Source of the DNA: Pseudoxanthomonas sp. CF125
GTDB taxonomy: Bacteria > Pseudomonadota > Gammaproteobacteria > Xanthomonadales > Xanthomonadaceae
Direction: 5' to 3'
DNA: 64,000 nt
Assembly: GCF_900104085.1 (NCBI RefSeq)
Contig: NZ_FNLD01000001.1
Coordinates: forward strand, 286,943 to 350,942
In this document: positions 1 to 10,171 of the stretch, piece after piece
Layout of the letters: the number at the start of each line of letters is the position of its first letter
Position numbering within the stretch: position 1 is the first letter of the stretch
Program-made: the position numbers and the translations under genes
The notes under the pieces: model-generated
Seen by the model: only the letters and a program-made list of their open reading frames with translations
Databases searched by the model: none
What the model was told of the DNA's origin: nothing

Positions 1-2351
1 CCATCTTGTTACCCACGTTGAACAGCGGTTTGTTTGAACATCTTCTTTCCTCAAATGAGGAGGAGGACAAGGAAAAAGCGGTCCGTCTACTACGCCACTG
101 CACCGAACTGGTCCCTAATGATGGCAAGGAGTCAACTCGGCCGTACAAACCGATCGCCGATGACTATTGGCTGGAAGAGCTACTTAAGAAGCGTCGCGAC
201 GAAATTGGTTCCAAGTTGGGTGAGGTTGCTGTCGCGCTCCTGCTTGAAAGAGTGGCAGAGCTTTTTGGTGAGGAGTTTCTAGCGTCTAACACCTATCTTC
301 ATAGAGCGGCGATCGAGGATCACCAACAGAACCATGATTGGGACCACGCAACTAATGCACTTGTCGACGCTTCACGAGACTCGCTAAGTGCATGGATCAG
401 TGCTGAGTCTGATTCAGCAACGCGGTACGTACGTGCAGCTCTATTCTCGGAATCCCAAATAGTTCGACGGATCGCGATACACACCGTGCGACAGCATTGG
501 AGCGTGGCCTCAACTGTCTTCTTTGAATCTCTTTCGCCAGCGTTATTCGAGATAGGACATCTCCACGAGATGTACTTGTTGCTGGATCAGCATTTTCAGC
601 AGATGACGGCGGACCAGAAGGAACTGGTGTTGGATGCCATTCTTGGGCTAACAGCGGACGATGACGAAGATGGCGAACTACGTTTGCAACACCAACAGAG
701 GAATTGGCTCCATGCAACTCAAGGAAAAGGTAGTCCCCGCGCGGATGAGCGTTACAAGGTGCTCGTTGATGCCTTAGGCCCAATGCGAGACCACGCTGAA
801 CTGATCTCATATAGTACGTCGTGGGTCGGATTCGGATCGAGTCCGTTTTCGCAAGAAGAGCTTTTAGCCTTTTCTGAGGACAAAACGTTAATCAAACGTG
901 TAGACGATTATGTCCCAAGCAAATCCGAAAGGCAGGTATCCAGGAAAAGTTTAATGGACGCTGTGAGCGATGCGATTGTCGCTCAGCCGAACTCGTTCGA
1001 GTGGATGCTGGCCGACCCCGAGCGCATGTCCCGGCGCCTACAGTACGCCGTAAGCAATGGGTATACGAAGTTCTTCGGCTCACAAGCGACTGCGGGTGAA
1101 ATCGATACCATCAGGAGATTAGTACCGCCAGTCACGCAGTGGTTTTTGGACATTCTCGAACCGGCACAGTTTTGGCAAGAAGAAGCGGAAGTGTCAGGCG
1201 ATTTTGAGCCGGATAAAAACTGGTTGCCACCCGTAGCGGCGACCTTCGTTAAGACTTTGGCGGAAGCAGATCGAATTCCACTGTCAGGGGAAGATACCGA
1301 AAGCCTGCGCCGTATCTGCCGCGTGATAATGGCCAATTGCGTTGGGGTAGAGTCCGTTGATGACCCTATGACGGCGGCGATAAATAACCCGAGGGGCATG
1401 GCGTTTGAGGGGATACTGCAAACGTTGCTGCGAGATTGCAGGGATGCAGACAAGGTTGGGGGTGGCCACATAGAGCAGTGGCTCAGAAGCCGGCCTACGG
1501 TGGAAGCCGAGCTGGCAGGCTGTACTGATGCCAATTTTGAAGTCTCAACTCTTCTCGGCTGTATGGTTGCCCAGATGATCTACGTCGATGAGGAATGGGT
1601 GAGGACCAACATTCGCGCCATTTTTCCCTTGGAGCACCGCAGGAATTTTGTTTCTACTGTTGCTGGGCTTGCATTCGCACCGACGCACCCAACCGTATAC
1701 GAGATTCTGAAGGCCGCCGACGTTCCACGGCAGGCGCTTCAGTTGGACGATCTTAAGGAGAGTGCACGAGAGAGATTGGTGGAGCGAATTGCGATCGCCT
1801 ACTTGCGAGGAGAGGAGCTATTGGATGACGCCGCGCTTGCAGACATCTTCTCTAACGAGCGACTAGCGGACATCGAAGAGCTGGTTGTCACGATAGCCAG
1901 ATGGGGATCAGAACTTAAAGATGCGCATCTCGGCCGAGCAAAAGTCTTTGCTGAGCACGCAATCAAGTTCGGATTAGAGCATCCGGGTGCGAGATCATCC
2001 CTTTTGAACGCTTCTTCAAAGCTTATTTCTCTATCGTCGATACCTGACGCACATGAAATGGGATGGTTGTTGGCCGTGGCCCCTTACGCGCACAGGCGCT
2101 ACGGCGCTAGTGATTTTCTGGAAGGCATAGGGAGAATAGTCGACACGCGACCTGCTGAAGCCATGCAATTGGTTGAAGTTTTTGCCGTCGGCTACCAGTC
2201 CATGAACGACTACGCAGGCACGATGGCTTCGATCCTTGAAAGGTTGTCGCGAGAAGGATTTCGATTGCAAGTCATAGATGTATTGATTCGTCTGATTCAG
2301 AGCAGTCCAAGTGAAAAATTAAGAAAGCTATACTCGGATTTGGTTGACTAG
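1..2351 (+). CDS. C-terminal part of a large helical protein, possibly a STAND-type sensor (5' end outside window)
   Basis: The frame is open to the left edge, and the first possible start is a TTG at base 6 with no ribosome site, so the gene probably begins upstream. The 781 visible residues are mostly amphipathic helices with no catalytic motif. A stretch around residues 455-475 (DPMTAAINNPRGMAFEGIL) resembles a motif I associate from memory with the C-terminal helical sensor part of large NACHT/STAND NTPases; that is recollection, not a search result. The AT-rich codon use matches the convergent kinase operon and differs from the chromosome beyond base 6,500. The gene ends 65 bases before the convergent neighbour. 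Function is unknown; a role as the sensor half of a defence ATPase is inference. Confidence 0.6.
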   Translation, partial: ILLPTLNSGLFEHLLSSNEEEDKEKAVRLLRHCTELVPNDGKESTRPYKPIADDYWLEELLKKRRDEIGSKLGEVAVALLLERVAELFGEEFLASNTYLHRAAIEDHQQNHDWDHATNALVDASRDSLSAWISAESDSATRYVRAALFSESQIVRRIAIHTVRQHWSVASTVFFESLSPALFEIGHLHEMYLLLDQHFQQMTADQKELVLDAILGLTADDDEDGELRLQHQQRNWLHATQGKGSPRADERYKVLVDALGPMRDHAELISYSTSWVGFGSSPFSQEELLAFSEDKTLIKRVDDYVPSKSERQVSRKSLMDAVSDAIVAQPNSFEWMLADPERMSRRLQYAVSNGYTKFFGSQATAGEIDTIRRLVPPVTQWFLDILEPAQFWQEEAEVSGDFEPDKNWLPPVAATFVKTLAEADRIPLSGEDTESLRRICRVIMANCVGVESVDDPMTAAINNPRGMAFEGILQTLLRDCRDADKVGGGHIEQWLRSRPTVEAELAGCTDANFEVSTLLGCMVAQMIYVDEEWVRTNIRAIFPLEHRRNFVSTVAGLAFAPTHPTVYEILKAADVPRQALQLDDLKESARERLVERIAIAYLRGEELLDDAALADIFSNERLADIEELVVTIARWGSELKDAHLGRAKVFAEHAIKFGLEHPGARSSLLNASSKLISLSSIPDAHEMGWLLAVAPYAHRRYGASDFLEGIGRIVDTRPAEAMQLVEVFAVGYQSMNDYAGTMASILERLSREGFRLQVIDVLIRLIQSSPSEKLRKLYSDLVD

Positions 2352-2416
2352 ATTTGTTCGTACTAAGTTACAACGCTCATTGGAGCATGTGCGCTAAGTA
2401 AGATATAGAAAGGCGG

Positions 2417-3835
2417 TTAACTGTCGGGATACTTCGGGCTACTTTTTTTGCTCCTACTGGGCTTACTAGGTGGCGTCGTCTTGGAAAGAGGCAAGGATCC
2501 TTGGGACGAGGCAGGTTTGGAGGTCGACGTCCCGAGAATTTGTCCTGCCTTGGTGGCGAGGCTCATGAACTGATCCAATATGGCTTGCAATTCTGTCTCT
2601 CTTACGGACCTTGCAGCGGATGGGTTCGTTTCGTTCTTGGGAACCTTAGTCGGCTCTGTAGCGACGAGCCTGAATTGGCAGGTCGATCCGGGGACCACTT
2701 CAATTGAAAGTGTTCTCGTGGTCGTCTGCGCAATTTCGGCGTACGGCTGCGCGTTACTGAACTTATTAGCGAGCCACGAATACTCAATCCAACAGATGTC
2801 TGCGCTGGGAGGGTCAGCCCAATCAAAACCTGCGCGAATTTGTTTCTCAAGCCCCTTCGCTGCTCGTGTCCATTGTGGGTCCCAACCACGCACCCCGACA
2901 TACGAAGCAATCAATCCGAACCAAGCGAACGCGCGCGGCGCAAGGGCTGGGACTTTACGAAGGAGAAACGAATGGCTAGTTCCCCGGCCGACTAGGAATG
3001 CCGCAGCGGCAAGTGTCGCCACAGTCGTCACTGACGTGGATCGACTTGCCTCTATGGATGCAACCAGCTTCTGGAAAGCTAATACTCTTTCTTCAGCCGA
3101 GTCGCCATACAGCTCTTTGTAATCGGTGATTTTTGGAGACGAAGTGCCTGTCCGAGATTCAACGTTTCTCTGATAGGCGTGAGCTGAGTTGACAACAACC
3201 TCGACCGCATCTTTTGCGCTAAGCGCGTGATCAATCGACGATTGGGCTAGTGCCCATACTGGCTCCAAATCAGTAGTCGAAACCGGCCTGCGAACAAACC
3301 GGCGGTCTGTTTCGGCCATGCGCAGACGCTCGCGACATAGGACCGCAAGCTTTTCATTGTCGTGCAGTGTTAAACACCTTGCGAGTGGCATCGAGAACGT
3401 GGCCGAACCTCGTGAAAGTGGAATCCGGCCAATTTCAGAATCGGGTTCACCCTGTGCTAGTACTTCACCTAGCACTATGCTCGCCCACCGATCAGGCCTT
3501 CCAGAGACTTCCGAAAGCAGGTCCTTTTCAAACAGAGGCCATTCATTGTCTGAAACGACACGGGCAAACTGGCTGAGTGGGAATGTGTCAGGCGCATATA
3601 CCCTAATCCACGACAAACTCTCAATCGCGTCAGACTCTCTCATTACGAAGACGGAGGGTGGTTTGTAGGTGTACGCGTAGGATGTCGTTGCTGCATATCC
3701 GACCGCGATAGCGTTGTCAGTAAGCAAGTCACTAGGCGCCAGCAGGTCTCGGCCACGACCCGCACCCCCACCGAAAGCGATCGCAGGAATTTCGTCCTTA
3801 CTGACGCCATACCAGAAAAGCTGCTGTGTGTTCAA
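2417..3835 (-). CDS. Unknown protein, third gene of the kinase-helicase operon
   Basis: This 472-residue protein is not recognised. It has an N-terminal globular part, a hydrophobic stretch near residues 270-320 (Ala/Phe/Leu rich, possibly buried helices rather than membrane spans), and a basic Ser/Lys/Pro-rich tail over the last 40 residues that looks disordered. The start is a TTG whose last two bases lie in the TGA stop of the helicase gene (TTGA overlap), so translation is probably coupled; no upstream ATG exists in frame. As last gene of a three-gene cassette with a Ser/Thr kinase and an SF1 helicase, it could be the effector or the kinase substrate; the Ser/Thr-rich tail would suit the latter. 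That is inference only. Confidence 0.7.
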   Translation of the reverse strand: MNTQQLFWYGVSKDEIPAIAFGGGAGRGRDLLAPSDLLTDNAIAVGYAATTSYAYTYKPPSVFVMRESDAIESLSWIRVYAPDTFPLSQFARVVSDNEWPLFEKDLLSEVSGRPDRWASIVLGEVLAQGEPDSEIGRIPLSRGSATFSMPLARCLTLHDNEKLAVLCRERLRMAETDRRFVRRPVSTTDLEPVWALAQSSIDHALSAKDAVEVVVNSAHAYQRNVESRTGTSSPKITDYKELYGDSAEERVLAFQKLVASIEASRSTSVTTVATLAAAAFLVGRGTSHSFLLRKVPALAPRAFAWFGLIASYVGVRGWDPQWTRAAKGLEKQIRAGFDWADPPSADICWIEYSWLANKFSNAQPYAEIAQTTTRTLSIEVVPGSTCQFRLVATEPTKVPKNETNPSAARSVRETELQAILDQFMSLATKAGQILGTSTSKPASSQGSLPLSKTTPPSKPSRSKKSSPKYPDS

Positions 3836-4986
3836 GGCGTCACCGAAAATAGCTTCTTCAAGTTCATATGGGTGGGTTCTGCAAATGCTGATTCGATAAC
3901 AGAACTTGTCGGACCTGTTCTGTATGCGTTTAATGCGGTTTTTGCTCGCGTCACCGCTGTGTATGCAAGTTCCCGCCGATTCATAGGAAACTTTTTGAAA
4001 TCCTCACTGCCGTACAGGTGCACCGCTCGAAACTCTGCCCCTTTTGCCGCATTGACAGTCATTATGTGAATGTTTCTTTCTCCGCCAAATGTGCCTCCCG
4101 CGCCGTGGACACATACTTTGTCCTCAAGGGGCGTGCCAACAAACTGTTCGTAGACCTCCATCGGAGTTGTCTTACGAACGCATAGGATTCCAATTGCGTC
4201 ATCTTTGAAGGCGTCGAGCTGTACAGTTATGAGTTCATACATTTTTTTGAATTGCGCATCTCTATCTGGCAGAACATGAAGACGAGCACTCGGTTTTCCG
4301 AAGATGGTCTCGTCATAGTTGGCGGTAGCGGCCAATGCTTGCTCGCCAGTAGCTGGGGCAAGAATCCTATCCGCCACTTCAGCTATCCGTTGGCCTGTGC
4401 GGTAGTGCTTCTTCAATGTGCAGCGATCAAGGCCCATGCGGTCTGCGATAGCTAAACCATCCTTCCGATACAGGCCTTGCCTTATATCTCCGCACACGCA
4501 TATTTTGTCCGAAAGAATAAGTAAACATTCGAGTTCATCTGCGCTGAAGTCTTGTGCTTCGTCCACAAAAATACCACTAAAAAGTTTTGTTGACGGCAAT
4601 TTCGTATTTGCTTCCCGAAGTAGCTTGAGGGCTTGAGCACGCGTCTCCTCATTGAAGTCTGCTCCATCCGCAACGAGCTGCACGCCAAGGTACATGCGAA
4701 TGTGTTCATTGGCCCAAGAATGAAACGTTCGTACTTGGTCTCCTTCAATTAATCCCTTGCCGGCCACCCCGCTTCGCATGAAGTCAGCTAAGGATTTGGT
4801 GTAGGTGACAATTAACACGTTCTTCTCGCCTTCGCCGGCGATAAATTGTGCTCTTAGCAGAAGCAGGTTTGTCTTTCCTGATCCCGGAGGCCCTTCTAGC
4901 ATGAGCCGCCCAACGGCAGGCAACAGAATAAAGGCCTTCTGATCATCATCCAGATCATCTTCTTTGCGCCACCAACTCGTGTCCAT
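3832..4986 (-). CDS. Compact UvrD/Rep-like SF1 helicase or ATPase
   Basis: The 384-residue protein has a full set of SF1 motifs: a Q motif near residue 16, Walker A GPPGSGKT at 32-39, motif Ia with VTYTKS near 60-65, Walker B VDEAQD at 141-146, motif III VCGDIRQ, motif IV with HYRTG, motif V TVNAAKGAEF and motif VI AYTAVTRAK near the end. It is about half the length of UvrD or Rep and appears to lack large 1B/2B insertions, so it may be a nucleic-acid-stimulated ATPase or switch rather than a processive helicase. It starts 2 bases after the kinase stop and overlaps the next gene by 4 bases. Helicase fold is clear from motifs; the cellular role is not. Confidence 0.88.
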   Translation of the reverse strand: MDTSWWRKEDDLDDDQKAFILLPAVGRLMLEGPPGSGKTNLLLLRAQFIAGEGEKNVLIVTYTKSLADFMRSGVAGKGLIEGDQVRTFHSWANEHIRMYLGVQLVADGADFNEETRAQALKLLREANTKLPSTKLFSGIFVDEAQDFSADELECLLILSDKICVCGDIRQGLYRKDGLAIADRMGLDRCTLKKHYRTGQRIAEVADRILAPATGEQALAATANYDETIFGKPSARLHVLPDRDAQFKKMYELITVQLDAFKDDAIGILCVRKTTPMEVYEQFVGTPLEDKVCVHGAGGTFGGERNIHIMTVNAAKGAEFRAVHLYGSEDFKKFPMNRRELAYTAVTRAKTALNAYRTGPTSSVIESAFAEPTHMNLKKLFSVTP

Positions 4987-4988
4987 CG

Positions 4989-6425
4989 CTACCCTTCGTG
5001 TCCGTTGAGTACAAGTTTTGCGACATCTGTGCCATTCAATGCGGAAGGATCGTGAGTCGCATCCAGCACGTCGATGGCTTTTCCAATCGAGAGAGCGATT
5101 TTTGCCGCGACTTCTGAGGCGACCAGCTCTTCAGCCTGACCGATAGTGCCGACTGCGACTAAGAATGATTGTGGAGTGAGGACTGTAGCTTCCTCCGTTG
5201 TTTTGAGCACCCCGGATAAGGAGATATTGCAAGATCGCCGATGCAGACCCTCTTGCCACGCAAAATTGAGTTTAATCGATAGTTTGGTGGTCGTACTCAG
5301 GTCGAAGTCGAAGATGAAATGCGGCGTGGTGTAAACGTCGGAGCTATGGAGTACGACAGGAATTTTATTAGTGCAAACTGCGATTAGTGCTGTACGCACG
5401 TTCTGACTAAGTTGCCGGCAGAATGTCGATCTATCGAAGGTTAGTCTTGTCTGGTCCGCTGTGATGGCGTTTGCGCCCGCATTGCCACCCTGCTTAAGCA
5501 GCCGAACGTGTAGCGCGGTGAGTGGATCGTCCCCGCTCTCTAGGGCAAAGTCCGCCCAGTCAACCAGAGCCATCCTTGTAGCGAGTTCCTTTGTCAAACA
5601 CCGCAATGACAATGATTTGTATGTCGCTAGTCTTGTAGGGTCTGCGTCACTGAAGTTAGGGACCGTTGAAAGCACCGCCCTTGCGACGAGCCACCTATTT
5701 CCCGCTTCGACTTCACTGTTAAAAAGGGGAACCTTCTGAATTAAATCGTGCAGAACCGCACCGACTTGATATATGGATAGCCCCTTCCACAAAGTCGGTG
5801 AGGGTGCATCGAGTCGAAATAGATATTCCGGCGAGCTGTATTGAGCAGTAGCTATGAAGGGGCGCTTGGCCCCATGATCAGTGGCGCCCACGCCTTCCTC
5901 TTCGGCAAGTGCCAGCTCACGTGCGACTCCAAGGTCTATCAGCTTGAGGTAGTCAAAGTCGGGCGAAACATGGATGTTTTCTGGTTTTATATCCCGATGA
6001 ACTATGTCTTGCTTTTCAAGATACGTCACCGCTTCGATAAGCTGATTTATAAGGCGGGGTACTTTTGAATCTGGGACGTTAGCGAGGTTTTTCTTGAGCT
6101 GGGGCCATTCGATAAACTCCATTTCCACGAACGCTGTGCCATGTGCTTCCTCGACATGAAATATATTGACCAGAGAGGGGCACGAATGTCCGATCAAGGT
6201 GGCCTGAAGTTCAAGGCGCCGCCGTTCAGCGACGGCCATTGTTCCGGTCAGAAAGGACGGGTCATACACTTTTATGGCGATTGGCCCCTGTGGTGAGGTG
6301 ACCCGGTACAGTGCTGCTGAACCGCCAGCGTCTACAAAAGTTGCATTGGAATACGAAACTCGGTCTTTCAGGTAACACGACAGGCGCGTGTCAATATCTG
6401 CCTTCACAGTGGTAGACATTGTCAT
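4989..6425 (-). CDS. Hanks-type Ser/Thr protein kinase with unknown C-terminal domain
   Basis: Residues 25-290 form a eukaryotic-like kinase domain: a Gly-rich loop ([10 protein letters not shown], 33-42), the ATP lysine K52 in IAIKVY, catalytic loop HRDIKPEN at 143-150, and DLG at 164-166 in place of DFG. All catalytic residues are present, so it should be active. Residues 300-478 are a separate mixed alpha/beta domain I do not recognise, perhaps a sensor. There is no transmembrane segment, unlike PknB-type kinases, so it should be cytosolic. It is first in a three-gene operon. A TG-TAATAT element on the minus strand (about 6452-6459) could be an extended -10. A second ATG two codons downstream is an equally possible start. 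Context suggests phage defence, by inference. Confidence 0.88.
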   Translation of the reverse strand: MTMSTTVKADIDTRLSCYLKDRVSYSNATFVDAGGSAALYRVTSPQGPIAIKVYDPSFLTGTMAVAERRRLELQATLIGHSCPSLVNIFHVEEAHGTAFVEMEFIEWPQLKKNLANVPDSKVPRLINQLIEAVTYLEKQDIVHRDIKPENIHVSPDFDYLKLIDLGVARELALAEEEGVGATDHGAKRPFIATAQYSSPEYLFRLDAPSPTLWKGLSIYQVGAVLHDLIQKVPLFNSEVEAGNRWLVARAVLSTVPNFSDADPTRLATYKSLSLRCLTKELATRMALVDWADFALESGDDPLTALHVRLLKQGGNAGANAITADQTRLTFDRSTFCRQLSQNVRTALIAVCTNKIPVVLHSSDVYTTPHFIFDFDLSTTTKLSIKLNFAWQEGLHRRSCNISLSGVLKTTEEATVLTPQSFLVAVGTIGQAEELVASEVAAKIALSIGKAIDVLDATHDPSALNGTDVAKLVLNGHEG

Positions 6426-6601
6426 TGGGCGGCCCCAGAGTCGTTAGCTGGATATTACAAGCTTCCAAGCTCCGTTCGACGCACCCCTCAATTCCGGCGA
6501 CCTCTTAGCCCGCCCACGCTCCAATTGCGAACCCGGCAGTGGCAGGGAGGGTACGCGGCGAAGGCAGCTGCGCATCGCTTTTTGCTGACAAAGTGCAGAC
6601 A
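6426..6601. other. Junction between accessory segment and tRNA-Pro
   Basis: No gene is visible here. Base composition shifts from the AT-richer island to GC-rich chromosome near 6480-6540. I looked for a second copy of the tRNA 3' end as an attachment-site repeat in the first 6.6 kb and did not see one; no integrase lies inside the window. The other end of the island would be to the left of base 1. Confidence 0.4.
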
Positions 6602-6627
6602 CAAAAAAACCGGCTTTAGGCCGGTTT
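6602..6627 (-). terminator. Rho-independent terminator of tRNA-Pro
   Basis: On the minus strand an 8-bp perfect stem (AAACCGGC/GCCGGTTT) with a 5-base loop is followed by a run of seven T. It sits 23 bases beyond the CCA end of the tRNA and has no other gene to serve. Confidence 0.85.
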
Positions 6628-6649
6628 CTTCGTTTACAGCTTGTTTTAG

Positions 6650-6726
<77 letters not shown>

Positions 6727-6866
6727 ATGAAGCCGCGTATTGTATTCAGTCGCCCCCTGTCCGGGCAAGTAGCGCGTGTCCGACCGCCTGCATTGGCCGT
6801 TCAGCCGCTAAAATGGCGGCCTGCCTTCGTTTGCCGCCCAGCGGCCGCCACCCGGGAGTTTTTCGC

Positions 6867-8273
6867 TTGATCAAGCCGCGCACGCCGCCAGGGGTCATGG
6901 AGCTGTTGCCCCGCGACCAGATCGCCTTCCAGCGCATGCTGGACACGATCCGCCGCAATTACGAGCGATTCGGCTTCCTGCCGGTGGAAACGCCGGTATT
7001 CGAGCTGTCCGAAGTGCTGTTGACCAAGTCCGGCGGCGAGACCGAGCGGCAGGTGTATTTCGCCCAGTCGACCGGCGCGCTGGAGAAGGTCGCCGAGGGC
7101 GTCTCCCGGCATGAACTGCCCGAACTGGCGCTGCGTTTCGACCTGACCGTGCCGCTTGCGCGCTACGTGGCCGAACACGAGCACGAGCTGGCCTTCCCGT
7201 TCCGCCGATACCAGATCCAGCGCGTGTACCGCGGCGAACGCGCCCAGCGCGGCCGTTTCCGCGAGTTCTACCAGTGCGATATCGACGTGGTGGGCAAGGA
7301 CGCGCTGAGCATCCGCTTCGATGCCGAGATCCTGGCGGTGATCCATGCGGTGTTTTCCGAACTGGGCATCGGCGACTTCACTATCCAGTTGAACAACCGC
7401 AAGCTGATGCGCGGATTCTTCGAAGTGCAGGGCGTGACCGACGGCCAGCAGCAGGCGCTGGTGCTGCGCGAGGTGGACAAACTGGACAAGCGCGGCGCCG
7501 ACTACGTGCGCGAGACGCTTACCGGGCCGGACTTCGGCATACCGCTCGCGCAGGTCGAAAAGATCCTCGAGTTCGTTGGATTCAAATCGAGCAGCCATGC
7601 CGATGCGCTTGGAATGCTCGATCTCCTCGATCGGCACCCGACCAGCAACGAGACCTTGCGCGAGGGCGCGGCCGAACTGCGCGAAGTGCTGGAACTGGTG
7701 AAGGCGTTGGGCGTACCGGAGTCCGCCTATTGCCTGAACCTCTCCATCGCCCGCGGCCTGGATTACTACACCGGCACCGTCTACGAAACCCAGCTGGACG
7801 GCTACCCGCAGATCGGTTCCATCTGTTCGGGCGGGCGCTATGAGGATCTGGCCAGCCACTACAGCAAATCGAAGCTGCCCGGCGTGGGCATTTCCATCGG
7901 TTTGACCCGTCTGTTCTGGCAGCTCCGCGAAGCGGGGCTGGTGGCGGGCGTCGATGAGAGCTCGGTGCAGGCGATGGTGGCCCTGATGGAAGAGAACCAG
8001 CTTACCGAGTCGCTGGACATAGCGCGGCGTCTGCGCGCGGGCGGCATCAATACGGAAGTGCAGATGGAACCGAAGAAACTGGCCAAGCAGTTCCAGTACG
8101 CATCGCGGGCGGGCATCCGTTTCGTGGTGCTTGCCGGCGAGGACGAACTGGCGCGTGGCGTGGTTACGGTAAAGGATCTGGCGCGCGAGCAGCAGTTCGA
8201 AACCACCCGCGACCAGCTCGCTTCCACTCTGCGTGTCGAGCTCGAGCAGACCCGCGCACTGGCGGGCCGCTGA
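6867..8273 (+). CDS. hisS: Histidyl-tRNA synthetase
   Basis: HisS charges tRNA-His with histidine. The 468-residue protein shows the class II core: motif 2 region with [16 protein letters not shown] and the HisRS-specific signature [13 protein letters not shown] near residue 295, then a C-terminal anticodon-binding domain. I chose TTG at 6867 ([15 protein letters not shown]) because a GGGAG lies 9 bases upstream and the family's N-terminus matches this position; an ATG at 6897 would remove ten conserved residues. The frame stays open back across the tRNA strand, but that part is not coding. The stop overlaps the next start by one base (TGATG). Confidence 0.96.
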   Translation: MIKPRTPPGVMELLPRDQIAFQRMLDTIRRNYERFGFLPVETPVFELSEVLLTKSGGETERQVYFAQSTGALEKVAEGVSRHELPELALRFDLTVPLARYVAEHEHELAFPFRRYQIQRVYRGERAQRGRFREFYQCDIDVVGKDALSIRFDAEILAVIHAVFSELGIGDFTIQLNNRKLMRGFFEVQGVTDGQQQALVLREVDKLDKRGADYVRETLTGPDFGIPLAQVEKILEFVGFKSSSHADALGMLDLLDRHPTSNETLREGAAELREVLELVKALGVPESAYCLNLSIARGLDYYTGTVYETQLDGYPQIGSICSGGRYEDLASHYSKSKLPGVGISIGLTRLFWQLREAGLVAGVDESSVQAMVALMEENQLTESLDIARRLRAGGINTEVQMEPKKLAKQFQYASRAGIRFVVLAGEDELARGVVTVKDLAREQQFETTRDQLASTLRVELEQTRALAGR

Positions 8274-10162
8274 TGAAACCGATCCGTCTGGATGGACAAT
8301 CCCTGACCCGCGACCAGCTGGTCGAGATCGCCTATGGCGCCAGCATCGGCTTGGATCCGCAAGCGTTGAAAGCGGTAGCGCGCGCCGCCGATTTCCTCGC
8401 CGAACAAGTGCGTCGCGAAGAGCCTATCTACGGCGTCTCCACCGGCTTCGGCAGCAATGCCGACAAGCTGTTGGGCGCGCACCCGCTGCGCGATGAGCTG
8501 CCGGGCGCGGTGAAGTCCGGCCGCTCGCTGCACGAAGAATTACAGCACAACCTGATCATCACCCATGCGGTGTGCGTGGGCGAGCCGATGGCGCCGGAAG
8601 TGGTGCGTGCCATGCTGGGCATCCGCATCAATACGTTGCTGCGCGGGCACTCGGGTATCCGCGTGCAGACCCTGGAAGCGCTGGCGGCGATGTTCAACGC
8701 GGGCATCGTGCCGGTGGTGCCGGAGCTGGGATCGGTGGGCGCCTCGGGCGACCTGGCGCCGCTTTCGCATCTGGCGTTGGTATTGCTGGGTGGCGGCGAA
8801 GCCTTCTTGGAAGGCGAACGCATGCCCGGCGCGCTGGCGCTGCAACGCGCGGGCCTGACGCCGGTGAAACTTTCCTACAAGGAAGGCCTGGCGTTGAACA
8901 ACGGCACCGCGCAGATGCTGGCGATGGGCGTGCTGGCCGTGCACAAGCTGGATGCGTTGCTGGACACCGCCGATCTTGCCGCGGCGATGACGTTGGACGC
9001 CTTCGCCGGCCGTCTGGGCGCCTTCGCCGAGGAAGTGCATGCCTTGCGCCCGCATCCCGGCCAGGTGCATGTGGCCTCGCGCCTGCGCGACCTGTTGTCC
9101 GGCTCCACGCTGGCCGATATTCCTTACCATCTGGTGCCCAAGTTCAAGCAATGGCTGCCGCACAGCTGGGACACCGACGACTCGCGCGAACTGCGCTTCG
9201 ATATCGGCTGGGACTGGGTGCCTAGCGACCAGCGCCATGGCCGCGAAAAATTCTACAAGCGCTTCCGCCCTTTCCGCGGCGGCAAGAAGCACCAGCCGCA
9301 GGATAGTTATTCGCTGCGTTGCATCCCGCAGGTGCATGGCGCGGTGCGCGATGCGGTGGCGCAGGCCAAGCGCGTGCTGGAAATCGAGCTGAACTCGGTC
9401 ACCGACAATCCGCTGGTGTTCCCGGACAAGGCCGATGCCGCGCACGTGGAGGAACAGGTTATCTCGGCCGGTCATTTCCATGGTATGCCGCTGGCGCTGG
9501 TGATGAGTTACGTGAAGGCTTCGATCCCGGTGCTGGCCTCCATCAGCGAACGTCGGCTCAACAAGCTAGTCGATCCGGCCACCAACGATGGTTTGCCGGC
9601 CTTCCTGATCGGCAACGAAGACGGCACCGAGTCGGGCCACATGATCGTGCAGTACACCGCCGCGGCCATCGTCAACGACCTGGCCAGCCGCGCGCATCCG
9701 GCTTCGGTGTTCTCCATTCCCACTAGCGCCAATGCGGAAGACCACGTGTCGATGGGTGCCAACGAGGCGCGTCAGGTGCTGGCGATGACCCGCGACCTGG
9801 CCAAGGTGCTGGCGTTGGAGCTCTACACAGCAGCGCAGGCTCTGGATCTGCGTCGGGACATGATCAATGCAGCGCGCGACCTTGCCGCCCGCGCGGACGC
9901 GACGGCCTTCGCAGTCAAGGTGCAGGGCGGCGCGCCCGCGACCCATCCCGCGTTCCTGGAGGAAGTCGAAGGACTGCGCGCGGAGCTGGCGGAATCGGAG
10001 GAGTTCCATCCCGGACACGCGGTAGCTGCGGCGCATGCGGCGCTGCGTGCGGAAATACCGTTCCTGGACCGGGATCGCGCGATGGACGGCGAAGTCGCTG
10101 CAATGGTGCGGCTGGTCGAATCGGGAAGCCTGCTGGACGCGACACGGCGCGTGCTTTCCTGA
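8273..10162 (+). CDS. HAL/PAL-family aromatic amino acid ammonia-lyase with enlarged loop
   Basis: The enzyme makes its own MIO electrophile from Ala157-Ser158-Gly159 in GSVGASGDLAPLSH and eliminates ammonia from an aromatic amino acid; the catalytic Tyr is in IYGVSTGFG. At 629 residues it is over 100 longer than typical HutH. Part of the excess is an extended Trp/Arg/Lys-rich loop at about residues 283-343, where HutH has a short one, and part is at the C-terminus. The substrate pocket is HutH-like but altered: ITH replaces LSH, and the Glu in HutH SENK is Asp here (NDLA). No hutU, hutI or hutG lies nearby, so a catabolic hut role is doubtful. It is translationally coupled to hisS. Substrate is uncertain: histidine, tyrosine or phenylalanine. 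Confidence 0.8.
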   Translation: MKPIRLDGQSLTRDQLVEIAYGASIGLDPQALKAVARAADFLAEQVRREEPIYGVSTGFGSNADKLLGAHPLRDELPGAVKSGRSLHEELQHNLIITHAVCVGEPMAPEVVRAMLGIRINTLLRGHSGIRVQTLEALAAMFNAGIVPVVPELGSVGASGDLAPLSHLALVLLGGGEAFLEGERMPGALALQRAGLTPVKLSYKEGLALNNGTAQMLAMGVLAVHKLDALLDTADLAAAMTLDAFAGRLGAFAEEVHALRPHPGQVHVASRLRDLLSGSTLADIPYHLVPKFKQWLPHSWDTDDSRELRFDIGWDWVPSDQRHGREKFYKRFRPFRGGKKHQPQDSYSLRCIPQVHGAVRDAVAQAKRVLEIELNSVTDNPLVFPDKADAAHVEEQVISAGHFHGMPLALVMSYVKASIPVLASISERRLNKLVDPATNDGLPAFLIGNEDGTESGHMIVQYTAAAIVNDLASRAHPASVFSIPTSANAEDHVSMGANEARQVLAMTRDLAKVLALELYTAAQALDLRRDMINAARDLAARADATAFAVKVQGGAPATHPAFLEEVEGLRAELAESEEFHPGHAVAAAHAALRAEIPFLDRDRAMDGEVAAMVRLVESGSLLDATRRVLS

Positions 10163-10171
10163 CCGGCGTAG

